From WVZH01 sp034430425 (GTDB taxonomy: Bacteria; Chloroflexota; Anaerolineae; Anaerolineales; E44-bin32), in contig DAOUEK010000085.1 of assembly GCA_034430425.1 (NCBI GenBank), forward strand, positions 1 through 22,033: DNA of 22,033 nucleotides, in the 5' to 3' direction. Positions 1 through 6,586 of the stretch are shown one piece after another; the first letter of the stretch is position 1, and each line of letters begins with the position of its first letter. Made by a program: the position numbers and the translations under genes. The notes below the pieces were generated by a model. It did no database searches. It was given only the letters and a program-made list of their open reading frames with translations, and was not told where the DNA came from.

Positions 1-109
1 CATTTCTGCACCGCACCTGAATACGATTCATCGTGTAGCAAGTTCCCTTCTTAACGACGGAATTACACTCGATAGGAGCAGAATGTCATTATTTATTTGC
101 AAGCAAAGG

Positions 110-137
110 TTGCATATTTTTTCGTCTTTATTATAGT
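110..137 (+). promoter_or_regulatory. Possible sigma-70-type promoter before the exported repeat protein
   Basis: A TTGCAT hexamer at 110-115 is followed after 16 bases by TATAGT at 132-137, inside an AT-rich stretch. The -10 box matches the consensus at five of six positions and the -35 box at only three. The predicted start near 144 would leave a leader of about 70 bases containing the CATNCGGA repeats. This is a moderate match read by eye. Confidence 0.35.
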
Positions 138-147
138 CATGTTGCAG

Positions 148-186
148 CATCCGGAATTTCTCATGCGGAGCATGGGCCCATCCGGA
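148..186. repeat. Three short CATNCGGA repeats in a leader
   Basis: CATCCGGA occurs at 148-155 and 179-186, with a variant CATGCGGA at 162-169. A 10-base palindrome ATGGGCCCAT lies at 172-181. All fall between the putative promoter and the ATG at 216, so they could be an operator or a structured leader. The spacing is uneven (14 and 17 bases), so chance is not excluded. Confidence 0.3.
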
Positions 187-215
187 TTACAGAAAACAGG
201 CCGGGTATTTCTCAG

Positions 216-1160
216 ATGATGCGCTATTTCCTGATCGTCAGCGTCGTTTTATTGGCTCTCGTTGGCATCGCCACCGTTGTTTGGAGCGACGCAACTGACC
301 GCTACGTCCCCGAAACCGGCCACGCCATCGACGGCCATTTCGTCCCCTTTTACGACAAACACGGCGGCAGGTCGATCTTGGGTCTTCCGATAACTGATGC
401 TTTCACCGATCCGAAGTCCGAGCTCCTGATTCAGTATTTTGAAAATGCACGCCTGGAACTCGTGCCGGATGATGAATCAGACCGGAACGTAATGTTTGCT
501 CCGCTGGGGCAGATGCTTTATGGATGGGATCACCCATCGGATGATGATACAGCACATTCAGAACCTGGCTGCCGCTTCTTCCCAGAAGCCCGATTTTCTG
601 TCTGTCATGCTTTTTTAGATTACTTCGAGCAACACGGAGGCATCGAAGTTTTTGGACTGCCGATTTCAAGCAACCGTGTCGAAAATGGCAACTTGGTGCA
701 GTTGTTCCAAAGGTTTCGCCTCGAGTGGATTGTCAATGATTCCGGCAACTCCGAGATAAACATCTCACCACTCGGTAGAATTCACTTTGAACTCAACGGT
801 TACAACCCCGAGCTGCTTCAGCCGACTTTGACGGGTATTGTAGTTTCAGATCCGGGGAAAGAACTTCATATCGAAACATCTCTTTCCACTCCCCTGCTGG
901 AAGCAGGCGCGAAACAAGTTGTGTTCGTCACTGTCCGAGATCACAATTCAATTCCACTTGAAGGCGCTTCTACACTGCTGACGGCTCATTTTGCAACAGG
1001 TCTGCAGTACATCCTCTTGCCGGTGACGGATGAGAACGGTGTGACATATACAAGCTTAACCATCGAAGAACACCCGATGAACGGCGAAGTCCTCTTGGAG
1101 TTTCTCGTGCAATACGAAAACACAATCGCTACCGCACGCGACTCCTTTTTAATTCGTTGA
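216..1160 (+). CDS. Exported two-repeat (LGFP-like) surface protein with C-terminal Ig-like region
   Basis: I do not recognise a named gene. Residues 3-23 form a hydrophobic segment that fits an uncleaved anchor or signal peptide, so most of the 314 residues should lie outside the membrane. Two copies of a module follow, at about 41-100 and 131-187. Each reads F..Y/F...HGG....GLPI, then a Q.F...RLE strand and a PLG motif. Such modules recur in exported Chloroflexota proteins and resemble LGFP-type wall or carbohydrate-binding repeats. Residues about 205-314 look all-beta and Ig/Big-1-like, with a VT..G.T pattern. C119 and C130 could form a disulfide. The start is either ATG at 216 or the adjacent one at 219; no strong ribosome site separates them. 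It is not obviously co-transcribed with the next gene, since 225 bases intervene. A role in surface binding is inference. Confidence 0.75.
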   Translation: MMRYFLIVSVVLLALVGIATVVWSDATDRYVPETGHAIDGHFVPFYDKHGGRSILGLPITDAFTDPKSELLIQYFENARLELVPDDESDRNVMFAPLGQMLYGWDHPSDDDTAHSEPGCRFFPEARFSVCHAFLDYFEQHGGIEVFGLPISSNRVENGNLVQLFQRFRLEWIVNDSGNSEINISPLGRIHFELNGYNPELLQPTLTGIVVSDPGKELHIETSLSTPLLEAGAKQVVFVTVRDHNSIPLEGASTLLTAHFATGLQYILLPVTDENGVTYTSLTIEEHPMNGEVLLEFLVQYENTIATARDSFLIR

Positions 1161-1385
1161 GAAAATAATTGCAAATCGTTATGTTGGTTATCAGGGAAAA
1201 CCTGGATAAGAAAATGTATTCTGGACTTGCAAGGTTGAGCCGCATATACCATAATGACCACTGGACAAAGCGCGTGGATAAGTGTAAAGTACCAAATGCT
1301 GTATTCACGCTGTACATGAAAAATAAACGGCAAGAGAGATTCCGGTATATCAATTCTATTCTAATAGTAGAGGTTTTATTCTGTT
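1161..1385. other. Intergenic leader before the Roadblock-like/GTPase pair
   Basis: This 225-base AT-rich gap contains an open frame of 75 codons, but its composition and lack of a ribosome site argue against a gene. An imperfect inverted repeat (TTATCAGG / CCTGGATAA) around 1188-1210 lacks a following T-run, so it is not a convincing terminator. A promoter for the next gene is presumably here, but I cannot place it with confidence. Confidence 0.35.
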
Positions 1386-2141
1386 ATGTTCGATAGGTTG
1401 CGTCATCTGCTCCGTTCGGAAGGAAACACTGAAGATTCCGATAATGCCAAGCAACAGCAATTTAACCGCCCCGTCGATACGCCTTCGCCAGAAGCCGTCC
1501 GGCAAACAAACGTAGATCAGATCGAAACGCCAGACTCATCCATGGAACCGGAAGAGAATGCGCAGGTCTACATCGAACGTGTACGCAAGAAGATGAGTAA
1601 ACTGGCGGAAGAATTTGCTACAGGCATGATCAATCGAGAGCAGTTCCAGGAACTCTTTGATCACTATCAGAAAGAGATGAGAACCATCGAAACATGGCTG
1701 GATACTTGGCCAGGATCCGATGCATGGCGTAAAGCGAGAACAGAAGGAAAAAGCGTGGCAATCCGCAGGCGCCACCAAGCACGCGTCATTGGCTACGCAA
1801 TCTACAAAAACGACTCCGGTATGCCGATCGCCACGATTGGAGAATTCGAACTTGACGCCGCGCTGATCGTTCCCATGTTGTCATCCTATCGTTCAGCGAC
1901 TCGGGAAATATTTGGCGCCGGCATGCGATCAACGCAAATTGAAAATGGCAACTGGTTGTGTTTTGTTCCGGGAGAATTAACAACATTGATGACACTCTAC
2001 ACAACTGAACCATCTGCCAATCAGTTATCGAAAATCGATGAATTACACAGGCTCTTTGAACGAGCCAATCGGAATTTCCTCAACGAGGACGTGGTGGACG
2101 AGTCAAATCTTGCACTACCACACAAATCACTTCTAAAATGA
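1386..2141 (+). CDS. Possible Roadblock/LC7-like protein paired with a small GTPase
   Basis: The 251-residue protein has three parts. Residues about 1-55 are polar and probably disordered. Residues about 58-110 are a helical segment resembling a SHOCT-type short domain (KLAEEFATGMINREQF). Residues about 131-240 show an alpha/beta pattern with a GYAIYKND-G-PIATIGEF opening like that of Roadblock/LC7 (MglB-type) domains. In bacteria such domains commonly bind and regulate Ras-like GTPases. A Rab-type GTPase begins 31 bases downstream, which supports this reading. An AGAGG lies at 1369-1373, about 12 bases before the ATG, which is longer than usual. The Roadblock assignment rests on fold pattern and neighbour rather than a clear motif. 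An alternative is a lineage-specific protein of unknown role. Confidence 0.55.
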   Translation: MFDRLRHLLRSEGNTEDSDNAKQQQFNRPVDTPSPEAVRQTNVDQIETPDSSMEPEENAQVYIERVRKKMSKLAEEFATGMINREQFQELFDHYQKEMRTIETWLDTWPGSDAWRKARTEGKSVAIRRRHQARVIGYAIYKNDSGMPIATIGEFELDAALIVPMLSSYRSATREIFGAGMRSTQIENGNWLCFVPGELTTLMTLYTTEPSANQLSKIDELHRLFERANRNFLNEDVVDESNLALPHKSLLK

Positions 2142-2172
2142 CAGAAACTGAATTATAGAAGGTCCGCCAAAT

Positions 2173-2676
2173 ATGGAGAAGCTACCTGTATTAAAGGTTG
2201 TCATCGCAGGCGACGAGAACGTCGGGAAGACATCTCTCGTGCGTCGCTACTGTGAAGGGAAATTCGACGAATCGCGCGTGGCAACCATCGGTGTTGATTT
2301 TCAAACCCAAACTTGCCAACTTCCCAATGGCGCAGTGAAACTATCTATCTGGGATATGGCCGGCCAAGAACGTTTCCGATTCTTTCGCCAGGATTTTTAC
2401 CGTGGTGCACTGGCCACGGCACTCGTTTACGATGTGACCCTGGCCGATAGTATGAGCAACCTGGACACCTGGGCTAAAGATGTTCTCGAAGTTGTTCCCA
2501 ATCAGAAATTCATTGTCGTTGGCAATAAGATTGACATGGGAAATGCTGTTGATCCTGCAATCACGCAGGAATTCACCAATAAATACAACGCTACCCATAT
2601 TCATACCAGTGCCAAGATGGGCGATGGTGTCGAAGAGTTGTTCACATCGCTCGCGACATTGGCAGTAAATAAATAA
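2173..2676 (+). CDS. Rab/Ras-like small GTPase
   Basis: All five G-box motifs are present in this 167-residue single-domain GTPase. They are the P-loop GDENVGKTS (13-21), G2 Thr38 in TIGVDF, G3 WDMAGQE (60-66) with the catalytic Gln65, G4 NKID (118-121), and G5 TSAK (145-148). Several segments match eukaryotic Rab signatures more than bacterial MglA: IGVDF, WD.AGQERFR, FYRGA and LVYDVT. There is no C-terminal cysteine, so prenylation is not expected and membrane attachment, if any, must go through a partner. The protein upstream is a candidate regulator. An AAGG at about 2159-2162 serves as ribosome site. A strong terminator follows the stop. In bacteria this family acts in polarity, motility or signalling; its role here is unknown. 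Confidence 0.9.
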   Translation: MEKLPVLKVVIAGDENVGKTSLVRRYCEGKFDESRVATIGVDFQTQTCQLPNGAVKLSIWDMAGQERFRFFRQDFYRGALATALVYDVTLADSMSNLDTWAKDVLEVVPNQKFIVVGNKIDMGNAVDPAITQEFTNKYNATHIHTSAKMGDGVEELFTSLATLAVNK

Positions 2677-2707
2677 GTCGCCGCTGCTCGAATTTGTGCC
2701 CAACAGC

Positions 2708-2746
2708 AAAAGGCTGCTTGGAACCAGCAGCCTTTTTATTTTTTAA
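2708..2746 (+). terminator. Rho-independent terminator after the GTPase gene
   Basis: An 11-base perfect stem pairs AAAAGGCTGCT (2708-2718) with AGCAGCCTTTT (2726-2736) around a 7-base loop. It runs straight into a T-rich tract (2733-2744). It ends the + strand unit. Four T residues on the other strand make it possibly, but more weakly, bidirectional for the convergent hflX unit. Confidence 0.9.
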
Positions 2747-2801
2747 ATGGTAAACGGGGCGTAATGTCAGCCTGTTGACGTCGTCCTATACAAGATGAAC
2801 G

Positions 2802-4127
2802 TCATTCAGTATTTTTCATTACATATGCGTCATATTGCTGTAAATATCTCTTGGGTAAACGACCGGACATGACCACTGATTGGGGTCGGTGTTCCTGATG
2901 GTCGACGCGACCGAGTTCATGAAAGAGACTTATCAACCTGCCTGATTTATAAGGAATCTCCACGCATATATCAGTCAATTGCTCGTTCAATTCGATTTCG
3001 ATCGCAGATAAAAGCGATGTGATACCATCACCGCGCAATGCGGAAATCGGCACCGCTCTTTCATATTCATCCACGCATTCGAGTACACTCTCCGGATTGG
3101 CCATGCGGTCGACTTTATTCAATGCGGTGAAGCGAGGAATCTCCCGATCTAGAATTTCATCTAGTGTCGTACGTACAGCTTTAGCCTGCGCCATTGCATT
3201 TGGATGTGTGACGTCTACGACGTGCAATAGTAGATCAGCATCCCCTATCTCTTCTAATGTCGCTCGAAACGCAGCTACGAGCGTTGTAGGCAGCTTCTGA
3301 ATGAAACCCACGGTATCGGTAAAGAGTACTTCTTGACCTGCAGGTAATTCCACCCTGCGGGTTGTCGGATCGAGGGTGGCAAACAATTTATCCGCCACAA
3401 GCACGTTGGCATTGGAAAGTTGATTGAGCAACGTTGATTTCCCCGCGTTGGTATAACCCACTAATGCGATTGTAGGGATCGCGGCGCGCCGACGCTGTTC
3501 ACGATGGCGGCTTCGATGCTCTCGTACCTTTTCCAGCTGTTCGCGAAGATGTGCTATTCGTCGACTGATTTCCCGCCGGTCGACCTCCAACTGTGTCTCG
3601 CCCGGACCCCGCAAACCCACCCCGCCAATAGACCCGGCTCTCCCCCCACCTCCACCTGCCTGCCGTGCTAGATGGGTCCATGCACGTGTGAGGCGCGGAA
3701 GGCGATACTCATATTGAGCCAGCTCCACTTGCAGCGCCCCTTCGCGTGTATTTGCATGCTGGGCGAATATATCCAGGATCAGCGCCGTACGGTCGAGTAC
3801 GCGCACATCGTCTCCGAAGATTCTTTCCAGTTCGCGCTGGTGTCGAGGTGATAGCTCGTCATCAAATATCACCACATCGGCAACTGTGTTTTCCACTTGA
3901 ATCTTGATGGCTGTGATTTTGCCGGAACCGACCAGCGTCTTAGGGTTGGGTCTGGAGATCCGCTGGGAATCTTTACCCACGACAGACAAACCTGCCGTAT
4001 CAGCCAACAAATCGAGTTCATCGAGAGAATCCTCCAACGAGAACAAGCCCGGCTGACTGTCAAGCTCAATGCCGACGAGAAAAGCTCTTTCCAGGGGAAG
4101 TACAATCATATGCGGCTTTTTTGTCAT
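2802..4127 (-). CDS. hflX: Ribosome-associated GTPase HflX
   Basis: HflX is a conserved GTPase that binds the 50S subunit and splits or rescues stalled ribosomes, notably after heat or antibiotic stress. Numbering from the upstream ATG at 4142, the protein shows the HflX N-terminal domain, then the glycine-rich GGGGGRAGSIGG and GLRGPGETQLEVDRR signature (about 163-190). A basic coiled coil (about 195-220) follows, then a G domain with P-loop GYTNAGKST (229-237), DTVGF (276-280) and NKVD (342-345). Full length is about 440 residues, normal for the family. Two starts are possible, 4142 and 4127. I prefer 4127 because a perfect TATAAT ends six bases before it, which would give a leaderless mRNA, and neither ATG has a Shine-Dalgarno site. 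It is last in the trmFO-M28-hflX run. Confidence 0.95.
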   Translation of the reverse strand: MTKKPHMIVLPLERAFLVGIELDSQPGLFSLEDSLDELDLLADTAGLSVVGKDSQRISRPNPKTLVGSGKITAIKIQVENTVADVVIFDDELSPRHQRELERIFGDDVRVLDRTALILDIFAQHANTREGALQVELAQYEYRLPRLTRAWTHLARQAGGGGGRAGSIGGVGLRGPGETQLEVDRREISRRIAHLREQLEKVREHRSRHREQRRRAAIPTIALVGYTNAGKSTLLNQLSNANVLVADKLFATLDPTTRRVELPAGQEVLFTDTVGFIQKLPTTLVAAFRATLEEIGDADLLLHVVDVTHPNAMAQAKAVRTTLDEILDREIPRFTALNKVDRMANPESVLECVDEYERAVPISALRGDGITSLLSAIEIELNEQLTDICVEIPYKSGRLISLFHELGRVDHQEHRPQSVVMSGRLPKRYLQQYDAYVMKNTE

Positions 4128-4133
4128 AGGCCC

Positions 4134-4139
4134 ATTATA
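4134..4139 (-). promoter_or_regulatory. -10 box for a possible leaderless hflX transcript
   Basis: On the - strand TATAAT is followed by exactly six bases and then the ATG at 4127. Transcription would therefore start at or next to the A of the start codon. No good -35 box lies 16-18 bases upstream. The hexamer lies inside the codons of the alternative longer reading frame, so chance is possible. Confidence 0.4.
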
Positions 4140-4188
4140 CATCCATGCATATTATGGTATCTCGCGATTATCGATGTCGATGAATGAA

Positions 4189-5130
4189 TTAATTGTTTGC
4201 TTCCGTCGTTACGCGCCATTCCACCCATTGCTGCAGCGTACGACCCACTTGTTCGAGACTGGAAGCGGAAATCTTATCTAATGTATCTTCCGTTGTATGC
4301 CAGAATTGATAATCGAAGTCGATGATATCGACGGCAGGGATGCTTGCGAGAAGGAATGGAGTGTGGTCATCTATCATTGCGTACCGCCCCGTTTGGATAA
4401 AGGCAGCATGCCCCTCTTCCGAAGCGATGCGCCAGATCTCCTGCGCCAATTCGCGCTCCGAATTTCGTTCATAATATAGCTGTAAATCTTTATCCCCCAC
4501 CATGTCCACAATCACAACCGCTTCAGGTTGAATCGTCAATTGCTCAACGAAATACGTCGACCCAACGATCCAATCCCAGCCATTGATATTGCCGCTGTCT
4601 TCCCCATCGAAGAACACAAGCCATACCGGATGAGTGCCTTCTTGAATTTCCAATACCCGAGCCAACTCAAGCAAAACCGCTACGCCAGATGCCCCGTCAT
4701 TTGCTCCTGGGACCGGAAGGGAAGAATCATGTGGGTCAAGATCGGCATGCGGCCTGGTGTCATAATGTGCCCCAAGAATAATGGGACCTGGCGACATGCG
4801 TTCATCCGATTTGCCGACAATATTTCTCAACTGAATACCCTGGTGTTCGAACGCTTGAATTGTCACTGCCCACCCACTTGCTTCGAGTTTCGCAGCGATC
4901 CATTCACCTGTCTGATAATGTGCATCCGACCCTGGAATGCGATTCCCAAAATCCATTTGGTCCACCGCCAACTCAAGCGCTTCCTCGCCCAAGAATAATT
5001 CTGCAGAATGATTGATACAGCCACCGGCGCACAAGACTGCGCTGCATATCAGTCCGATGCATAGAATATTGCGTATAGCCTTATTATTTTCCAAAGATAA
5101 TATAATCATGAGTAAACCAACCGTTACCAT
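4189..5130 (-). CDS. M28-family zinc enzyme, glutaminyl-peptide cyclotransferase-like lipoprotein
   Basis: The N-terminus has a hydrophobic signal (about 21-37) ending in AGG-Cys38, which fits a somewhat atypical lipobox, so the enzyme is probably anchored outside the cytoplasmic membrane. M28 metal-site residues are visible: His122 (GAHYD), Asp145 (GANDGASG), Glu177 (FFDGED), Asp209 (VDMVG) and His278 (FWHTTEDT). The run FFDGED...GW.W..GS.YF, the DDHTPFL segment (254-260) and the final WHT.ED resemble glutaminyl cyclases, which form N-terminal pyroglutamate. A plain aminopeptidase remains possible, because His122 and Asp209 would allow a two-zinc site. The 313-residue length is normal. The start at 5130 is four bases from the trmFO stop, suggesting co-transcription. 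A start at 5109 (Met8) would give a more usual signal peptide. Confidence 0.85.
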   Translation of the reverse strand: MVTVGLLMIILSLENNKAIRNILCIGLICSAVLCAGGCINHSAELFLGEEALELAVDQMDFGNRIPGSDAHYQTGEWIAAKLEASGWAVTIQAFEHQGIQLRNIVGKSDERMSPGPIILGAHYDTRPHADLDPHDSSLPVPGANDGASGVAVLLELARVLEIQEGTHPVWLVFFDGEDSGNINGWDWIVGSTYFVEQLTIQPEAVVIVDMVGDKDLQLYYERNSERELAQEIWRIASEEGHAAFIQTGRYAMIDDHTPFLLASIPAVDIIDFDYQFWHTTEDTLDKISASSLEQVGRTLQQWVEWRVTTEANN

Positions 5131-5134
5131 ATGG

Positions 5135-6490
5135 CTATGCGCAATCTACTCCGGCGTTTTCCAAAAATAATTCCATTTCCTGCTGAGCTCGTTGGGCGTA
5201 CGCTTGCGCTCGCTCTCTTCGATTTCGACGAACGCCATCTTCCAAGCCCGGAAGCAATCCCATATTAGCCTTCATAGGCTGAAATTCTGAAGGGGCTGCA
5301 TTTGTAATGTAATGACATAATGCACCTAACATCGTCGTGCGAGGCAATACAAACGGATCGCATCCCTTTGCAATCCGTACAGCATTCATCCCCGCCAGCA
5401 GACCTGTGGCAATATTCCCCGTATACCCTTCAACGCCTGTAATTTGACCGGCGAGGAACAAATCGTCATGCGACTTGCATTGTAAAGTAGACCTTAAAAC
5501 AACAGGGGAATTTATAAACGTGTTTCGATGCATCTGTCCATATCTTGCAAATCGTGCATGCTGCAGACCAGGAATAAGCCGAAAGACGCGCTGCTGTTCT
5601 GCATAGCTCAAGTTGGTTTGAAATCCAACAAGATTGTACATACTTGCGATCAGATTATCACGACGGAGCTGCAAAACCGCATATGGGCGTCTTCCTGTGT
5701 GCGGGTTGTCTAATCCGACGGGACGCATGGGGCCAAAAGCGAGCGTCTCCCTACCCCGTTCAGCAATAATCTCGATCGGCAAACATCCTTCAAAGAAGGG
5801 ATGCGCTCCAGCTTTGACGCCTCCATTAATGGCATCTTCAAACTCCCGCAGCGGGATCCGCTCTGCAGCCCGCAATGCTTCTACGAATACTTCGTATTCA
5901 TCTTTTTCGAGTGGGCAGTTTATGTAATCACCATCATCTAATTCCCCACGTCCGTAGCGAGAAGCGAGATACGCGATGGACATGTCAACACTATCCACTT
6001 CGACAATCGGAGCGAGTGCATCGAAGAAGTAGAGGTGATCGTCACCTGTCAATTGAAGTAGCGCCTCGGACAGACGTGGTGATGTTAAGGGACCAGAGGT
6101 GATGATTGATAAACCATCCGGAATTTCCGTGATCTCTTCTCGGATCACTTGAATTCTCGGATGCGATTCAATGCTTTGCGTTACAGCCTGCGCAAAACCT
6201 TTTCTATCCACGGCAAGTGCGCCACCTGCTGGTACTGCGTACTGCGCTGCGCAGGTAATCAGCAAGGAACCCAATGCTCTAACTTCGTTCATCAGCACGC
6301 CAGTGGCGCGATCCGGCAGTTTAGATCCAAGGGAATTGGAGCACACAAGTTCCGCCAGCAAATCCGTACGATGCGCACCGGTTTGAACGCGCGGACGCAT
6401 TTCGTAGAGAAGTACCTGCAATCCCCGCTCCGCCGCCTGCCAAGCCGCTTCACTTCCAGCCAACCCCCCACCTACAACGGTTAATTCCAT
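5135..6490 (-). CDS. trmFO: tRNA m5U54 methyltransferase TrmFO (folate/FAD dependent)
   Basis: TrmFO makes 5-methyluridine at position 54 of the tRNA T-loop, using methylenetetrahydrofolate as carbon donor and FADH2 as reductant. The FAD-binding Rossmann motif VVGGGLAGSEA (5-15) opens the protein, followed by the family hallmark YEMRP and a TGAHRTD.LAELVCSNSLGS stretch. The two cysteines known to matter in the family align with Cys50 (LVCSNS) and Cys235 (FEGCLP). A C-terminal GYTGNIATGLLAG motif completes the fold. At 451 residues it is of usual length. The only reasonable start is at 6490; it has no Shine-Dalgarno site but a well-placed -10 box. It leads a - strand run with the M28 gene and hflX and is divergent from rpoN. 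Confidence 0.97.
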   Translation of the reverse strand: MELTVVGGGLAGSEAAWQAAERGLQVLLYEMRPRVQTGAHRTDLLAELVCSNSLGSKLPDRATGVLMNEVRALGSLLITCAAQYAVPAGGALAVDRKGFAQAVTQSIESHPRIQVIREEITEIPDGLSIITSGPLTSPRLSEALLQLTGDDHLYFFDALAPIVEVDSVDMSIAYLASRYGRGELDDGDYINCPLEKDEYEVFVEALRAAERIPLREFEDAINGGVKAGAHPFFEGCLPIEIIAERGRETLAFGPMRPVGLDNPHTGRRPYAVLQLRRDNLIASMYNLVGFQTNLSYAEQQRVFRLIPGLQHARFARYGQMHRNTFINSPVVLRSTLQCKSHDDLFLAGQITGVEGYTGNIATGLLAGMNAVRIAKGCDPFVLPRTTMLGALCHYITNAAPSEFQPMKANMGLLPGLEDGVRRNRRERAQAYAQRAQQEMELFLENAGVDCA

Positions 6491-6496
6491 GACAGG

Positions 6497-6505
6497 ATTT
6501 TATCA
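6497..6505 (-). promoter_or_regulatory. Extended -10 promoter for a possible leaderless trmFO transcript
   Basis: The - strand reads TGATAAAAT, an extended -10 (TGN followed by TAAAAT), and then exactly six bases to the ATG. This geometry puts the transcription start on the A of the start codon. No clear -35 box is visible, which an extended -10 can compensate for. The spacing equals that seen at hflX. Confidence 0.5.
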
Positions 6506-6516
6506 TGCAAAGATAG

Positions 6517-6532
6517 TGGCACACATCTTGCA
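6517..6532 (+). promoter_or_regulatory. Sigma-54 (-24/-12) promoter of rpoN operon
   Basis: The sequence TGGCACACATCTTGCA matches the sigma-54 consensus TGGCAC-R-N4-TTGC-W at every fixed position. GG (6518-6519) and GC (6530-6531) are 12 bases apart, as required. The predicted start near 6543 gives a leader of about 44 bases before the rpoN ATG at 6587. Its position implies that sigma-54 transcribes its own gene. Confidence 0.85.
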
Positions 6533-6538
6533 ACCTTG

Positions 6539-6567
6539 TTGCGCATACATAACGACCGATGTATACT
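6539..6567 (+). promoter_or_regulatory. Possible secondary sigma-70-type promoter of rpoN
   Basis: TATACT at 6562-6567 matches five of six -10 positions, and a weak TTGCGC lies 17 bases upstream at 6539-6544. It could supply basal rpoN expression to start the autoregulatory loop. The -35 is poor, so confidence is limited. Confidence 0.35.
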
Positions 6568-6586
6568 CTCAAACTTGAGGCGAGAT

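Larger units (their letters stand above)
1..215. other. Left-edge non-coding stretch
   Basis: No complete gene is visible here. The + strand is open from the left edge to a stop at about 54 in one frame and about 134 in another, but neither stretch shows a recognisable family, so an upstream gene tail is possible and unproven. The rest is AT-rich leader for the gene at 216. It holds a plausible sigma-70-type promoter and three CATNCGGA-type repeats, which are listed separately. Confidence 0.4.

Noticed and set aside
1..134. Partial coding tail at the left edge
   Set aside because: Two frames are open from the edge, but both are short and neither resembles a known protein end.
1188..1210. Hairpin TTATCAGG/CCTGGATAA as a terminator of the first gene
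   Set aside because: One base is unpaired in the stem and no T-run follows.
1169..1396. Open frame of 75 codons between the exported protein and the Roadblock-like gene
   Set aside because: It has no ribosome site, no recognisable domain and an unlikely composition, and it runs into the next gene.
6506..6521. Antisense near-match to a sigma-54 promoter (TGCCAC-N5-TTGCA) facing trmFO
   Set aside because: It breaks the essential GG at -24, arises from the near-palindromic GTGGCAC of the forward promoter, and would leave a leader of only about five bases. The extended -10 box is a better promoter for trmFO.
6536..6586. Longer rpoN start at TTG 6536
   Set aside because: The added 17 residues match nothing in sigma-54 proteins and lie partly before the predicted transcription start. 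ATG 6587 has a good ribosome site and starts right at region I.
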